Assembly (NCBI GenBank): GCA_021779835.1
Contig: JAJXZX010000032.1
Coordinates: forward strand, 1 to 33,398
DNA from: Pseudomonadota bacterium
GTDB taxonomy: Bacteria > Pseudomonadota > Alphaproteobacteria > Rhodobacterales > Rhodobacteraceae
Reading direction: 5' to 3'
Length of the DNA: 33,398 nt
Position 1 is the first letter of the stretch. Every line of letters begins with the position of its first letter. A program made the position numbers and the translations under genes. The notes under the pieces were generated by a model. That model saw nothing but the letters and a program-made list of their open reading frames with translations. It did not search any database and was not told the DNA's origin. Below, in pieces: positions 30,603-33,398 of the stretch.

Positions 30603-33398
30603 CTACGCCCCAACGTTGGGCGATCCCACCCGCGACCGAAGCAACGCGTCAACTTTCGCCCGAACTTTCTCGGCCGCCGCCGCTTTCACCGGCCCGTAGC
30701 CGCGAATGTCGAGAGGCGCGGCAAGGGCCGCTTGCCACAGGTCCATATCGGCCTGCGCCCCTTCGGCGGTGCAATGCGCCAGCAGGCCCTCATACCAACC
30801 GATCAAGTCCCGCTCCATCCGCCGCTCGGCCGTGTAACCGAAGGGATCAAGAACGGTTCCCCGCACCACTTTGAGCCGGGACAGCGGCCCAAACAGGACA
30901 CGCGCGACAGCACCGAATTGCCGCTTGCGCGGACGCCCCCGCGCATCCCGGCCCGCAGGCAGGAACGGTGGGGCAAGATGGTATTTGAGCGTGGCGCCCG
31001 CTTCAAACTCCGCCGCGATCCGTGCTTTGAACGCCGGGTCGCGGTGCAGGCGCGCCACTTCGTATTCGTCCTTGTAGGCCATCAGCCGAAACAAGGCGCG
31101 AGCCGCCGTCGGCTGCAACTCCGCTGGCAGCGACGCCAACGCCTGTGTGTAGCGCTTGGCATAGGCCGCATTCTGATACTGGGTCAGGAACTCGGCGCGC
31201 GTGGCAATCAAAGCCTCGACACTCGGCGCCGCTTTTGGCGCACCGCCCAACTCATCCTGCACCAGGCCCGCATCAACGCAGGCCAGACGCCCCAGCGCGA
31301 ATGCGCGGCGGTTCACATCCGGCGCCACGCCGTTCAACACAATCGCCCGATCAAGCGCCGCAAAGGATACCGGCACCAAGCCGCGCTGCCACGCAAAACC
31401 CAGCATGAGGATGTTGGCGTAAACGCTATCTCCCAATAGCTTTTCCGCCAGGGCGTTTGCATTGACAGCGCCCAGATTTTCGCCCCCGACCGCCGGCGAA
31501 ATCGCCGAAATCCGGGCATCGACCTGCAGGCTAGCATCGCGGTGCAACACAATATCGCCGGTCGGCATCTCGGCCCGATTGACCACCGCCCGCGTGCCCT
31601 TGCGGTATGCGGCAGAGGCCTTGGGCGAGGACGAGACCACCACATCACAGCCAATCAGCGCGTCCGCCGCGCCCTGATCGATGCGGACCTGATGAATATC
31701 CTCTGGCGCGGGGGCAAGGCGGATATAGCTGATCACCGGCCCGAATTTCTGCGCGAACCCGGTGTAGTCCAGCACGCTCGCCCCGCGTCCCTCGACATGC
31801 GCCGCCATCGCGATCAACGCGCCTACCGTCACCACGCCGGTGCCGCCAACCCCAGTCACCATCAGGTCATAGGGACGTGTAAGCGGCGCCAGCGCTGGCT
31901 CGGGCAAGCGTTGCAACGCGGCCTCGATGCGCGGCGAGGCTTGCGGTTTCGGCTTGAGACGCCCGACGCCTTCCACCGTGACGAAGCTGGGGCAAAACCC
32001 GTTGACGCAGGAATAGTCCTTGTTGCAGGTCGATTGGTTGATGCGGCGTTTGGGGCCGAATTCGGTTTCGACCGGCTCCACGCTCAGGCAGTTGCTTTCG
32101 ACAGAGCAATCGCCGCAGCCCTCGCAGACCAGCTCGTTAATCACCACGAATTTCTGCGGGTCAACCAACGTGCCCCGCTTGCGGCGCCGACGTTTTTCGG
32201 TGGCGCAGGTTTGCTCGTAAATCAGAACCGACACGCCCTTCACCGCGCGCAATTCGCGTTGAACCGCATCCATGTCGCGCCGATGCTGGAGGGTGACGCC
32301 TGTGGGAAACGCGGACCGGTCGAACTTCTCCGGCGCGTCAGAGACCAGCGCGATCCGCTGCACGCCCTCGGCCCGACAGACCCGCGCGATCTCTTGCACC
32401 GAAATCGGGCCATCCACCGGCTGGCCGCCCGTCATCGCCACCGCATCGTTGTAAAGGATCTTGTAGGTGATGTTGGCCTTGGCCGCGACCGCCTGCCGGA
32501 TCGCCATCGAGCCCGAATGATACCATGTGCCCTCGCCCAGATTCTGGAACACATGGCCGCGCCCGGTGAACATCGAAGAGGCCGCCCAATTCACCCCCTC
32601 GCCGCCCATCTGGATCAACGACGACGTGTCGCGGTCCATCCAGCTTGCCATGAAATGACAGCCGATCCCCGCCAGTGCCTTCGATCCCTCGGGAACCTTG
32701 GTCGAGGTATTGTGCGGACAGCCGGAGCAGAAATACGGCGTGCGGGTCGCGCCGGGGAGGTTCAGCGTGATCTTTTCGCCTTGCGTCAGGACGCGAGCAC
32801 GGGCGGCAAAGCCCTCAGTCGGGAAAATCGCGTCAAGCCGTGCCGCCACGATCGGAAGCAGCAAGCGCGGCGACAGCTCTCCGGTCCAGGGTAACAGCTT
32901 GCTGCCGTTCTCGTCGGTTTTGCCAACCATGCTGTGCGGCTTGTCGCCCGGCCAGTCGTAGAAATACTCCTTCAGCTGGCTTTCCACGATGCCGCGCTTT
33001 TCCTCGACCACCAGCACCTCGCGCTTGCCCCGCACAAAGTCGAGCGCCGCCTTGCGTGCCAGCGGCCAGACCATGCCGACCTTGTAGATGTCGATGCCAA
33101 GCCTGCGACAGGCCGCCTCGTCCACCCCCAACAGGCGCAAAGCCTCCATCAGGTCAAGATGCGCTTTGCCGGTGGTGACAATGCCGAAAGGCGCATCGGG
33201 GATGTTGTGGATGTGGCGGTCAATCGGGTTCGCCGCCGCGAAGGCCTGAACCGCGTCCTCCTTGGCCTGCATCCGGTCTTCGATCTGAAAGCCGGGCAGA
33301 TCGGGCCAGCGATAATGCAGCCCCGTAGGCGGGGGGGTGAAGTCCGGGGCCGCGAAAACCCGGTCGGGCAGCACGCGGACAGAGGCGGCGGATTCGAC
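30603..33398 (-). CDS. Fused indolepyruvate/arylpyruvate ferredoxin oxidoreductase, cut by the window end
   Basis: 931 visible residues of a large single-chain 2-oxoacid:ferredoxin oxidoreductase; the frame is open through the right edge, so the N-terminal domain (roughly 200 or more residues) is outside. Visible parts in order: a transketolase-C-like domain (about 1-200), the TPP-binding domain (CSGCPHNTS, GIGCHFMASWMDRD, MGGEGVNWAA), a Cys-rich 4Fe-4S region (CEGCGDCSVESNC, CNKDYSCVNGFCPSF), the gamma domain (TGVGGTGVVTVGAL) and a C-terminal DUF6537-like segment. Enzymes of this type turn indolepyruvate or phenylpyruvate into aryl-acetyl-CoA. Placement behind paaJ, same strand, points to phenylalanine-derived phenylpyruvate as substrate; that is inference. 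Confidence 0.9.
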   Translation of the reverse strand, partial: VESAASVRVLPDRVFAAPDFTPPPTGLHYRWPDLPGFQIEDRMQAKEDAVQAFAAANPIDRHIHNIPDAPFGIVTTGKAHLDLMEALRLLGVDEAACRRLGIDIYKVGMVWPLARKAALDFVRGKREVLVVEEKRGIVESQLKEYFYDWPGDKPHSMVGKTDENGSKLLPWTGELSPRLLLPIVAARLDAIFPTEGFAARARVLTQGEKITLNLPGATRTPYFCSGCPHNTSTKVPEGSKALAGIGCHFMASWMDRDTSSLIQMGGEGVNWAASSMFTGRGHVFQNLGEGTWYHSGSMAIRQAVAAKANITYKILYNDAVAMTGGQPVDGPISVQEIARVCRAEGVQRIALVSDAPEKFDRSAFPTGVTLQHRRDMDAVQRELRAVKGVSVLIYEQTCATEKRRRRKRGTLVDPQKFVVINELVCEGCGDCSVESNCLSVEPVETEFGPKRRINQSTCNKDYSCVNGFCPSFVTVEGVGRLKPKPQASPRIEAALQRLPEPALAPLTRPYDLMVTGVGGTGVVTVGALIAMAAHVEGRGASVLDYTGFAQKFGPVISYIRLAPAPEDIHQVRIDQGAADALIGCDVVVSSSPKASAAYRKGTRAVVNRAEMPTGDIVLHRDASLQVDARISAISPAVGGENLGAVNANALAEKLLGDSVYANILMLGFAWQRGLVPVSFAALDRAIVLNGVAPDVNRRAFALGRLACVDAGLVQDELGGAPKAAPSVEALIATRAEFLTQYQNAAYAKRYTQALASLPAELQPTAARALFRLMAYKDEYEVARLHRDPAFKARIAAEFEAGATLKYHLAPPFLPAGRDARGRPRKRQFGAVARVLFGPLSRLKVVRGTVLDPFGYTAERRMERDLIGWYEGLLAHCTAEGAQADMDLWQAALAAPLDIRGYGPVKAAAAEKVRAKVDALLRSRVGSPNVGA

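Noticed and set aside
30609..30620. Perfect palindrome CCCAACGTTGGG at the 3' end of the IOR gene, considered as a terminator
   Set aside because: It lies in the last codons, has no loop and no T-run, and a 12-bp palindrome is not rare in 33 kb.
1..33398. CRISPR arrays, insertion sequences, tRNA or rRNA genes
   Set aside because: No repeated spacer pattern, transposase, cloverleaf or rRNA-like stretch was seen on reading both strands, though no search tool was available.

Overview
The window looks like a chromosomal segment of an alphaproteobacterium, most probably a member of the Rhodobacterales. This rests on the GC-rich codon use, the FnrL-like site, the paa gene set with a fused indolepyruvate ferredoxin oxidoreductase, and the Isp-type hydrogenase. 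The genus cannot be named from sequence alone. No rRNA, tRNA, CRISPR array, insertion sequence or prophage was seen.

Left part (about 1-7850), mixed housekeeping and hypothetical genes: an agmatinase/ureohydrolase (-), a bactofilin (+), a PaaI-type hotdog thioesterase (-), a crotonase-family protein lacking the two usual catalytic glutamates (+), a Na/phosphate cotransporter with a PhoU tail (-), a large exported protein of unclear function (-), and a secreted DUF2271 protein divergent from it (+).

Middle part (7985-19333), a hydrogenase island. On the plus strand lies a soluble group 3b-like [NiFe] 'sulfhydrogenase' operon: beta (two 4Fe-4S clusters), an HTH-less cyclic-nucleotide-domain protein, gamma (FAD/NAD, 2Fe-2S), delta (small subunit), alpha (large subunit) and its maturation protease. 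It converges on a minus-strand operon for a membrane-bound Isp-type (group 1e-like) enzyme: protease, stand-alone HupH C-terminal domain, Tat-exported small subunit, Isp1 cytochrome b, large subunit, Isp2 (HdrD-like) and a DsrE-family protein. A single hypC gene is divergent from the second operon. The 118-bp gap between them holds an excellent FNR/FnrL box, at about -41 to a candidate promoter on either side. A weaker FNR-like site precedes the 3b operon. Only HypC of the Hyp set is present, so the rest must lie elsewhere.

Right part (19401-33398), aerobic phenylacetate catabolism: paaG-paaI-paaK-tetR (+) converges on paaJ-A-B-C-D-E-(PaaA-like paralogue)-Z (-). A fused indolepyruvate/arylpyruvate ferredoxin oxidoreductase gene, cut by the window end, lies upstream of paaJ. 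A 25-bp operator-like element, identical at 20 of 25 positions, precedes paaG and paaJ and is the likely target of the local TetR (PaaR-like) regulator. The expected flow is phenylpyruvate to phenylacetyl-CoA (IOR) or phenylacetate to phenylacetyl-CoA (PaaK). Epoxidation (PaaABCE), isomerisation to the oxepin (PaaG), ring opening and oxidation (PaaZ) and thiolysis (PaaJ) follow. PaaF and PaaH are not in the window.
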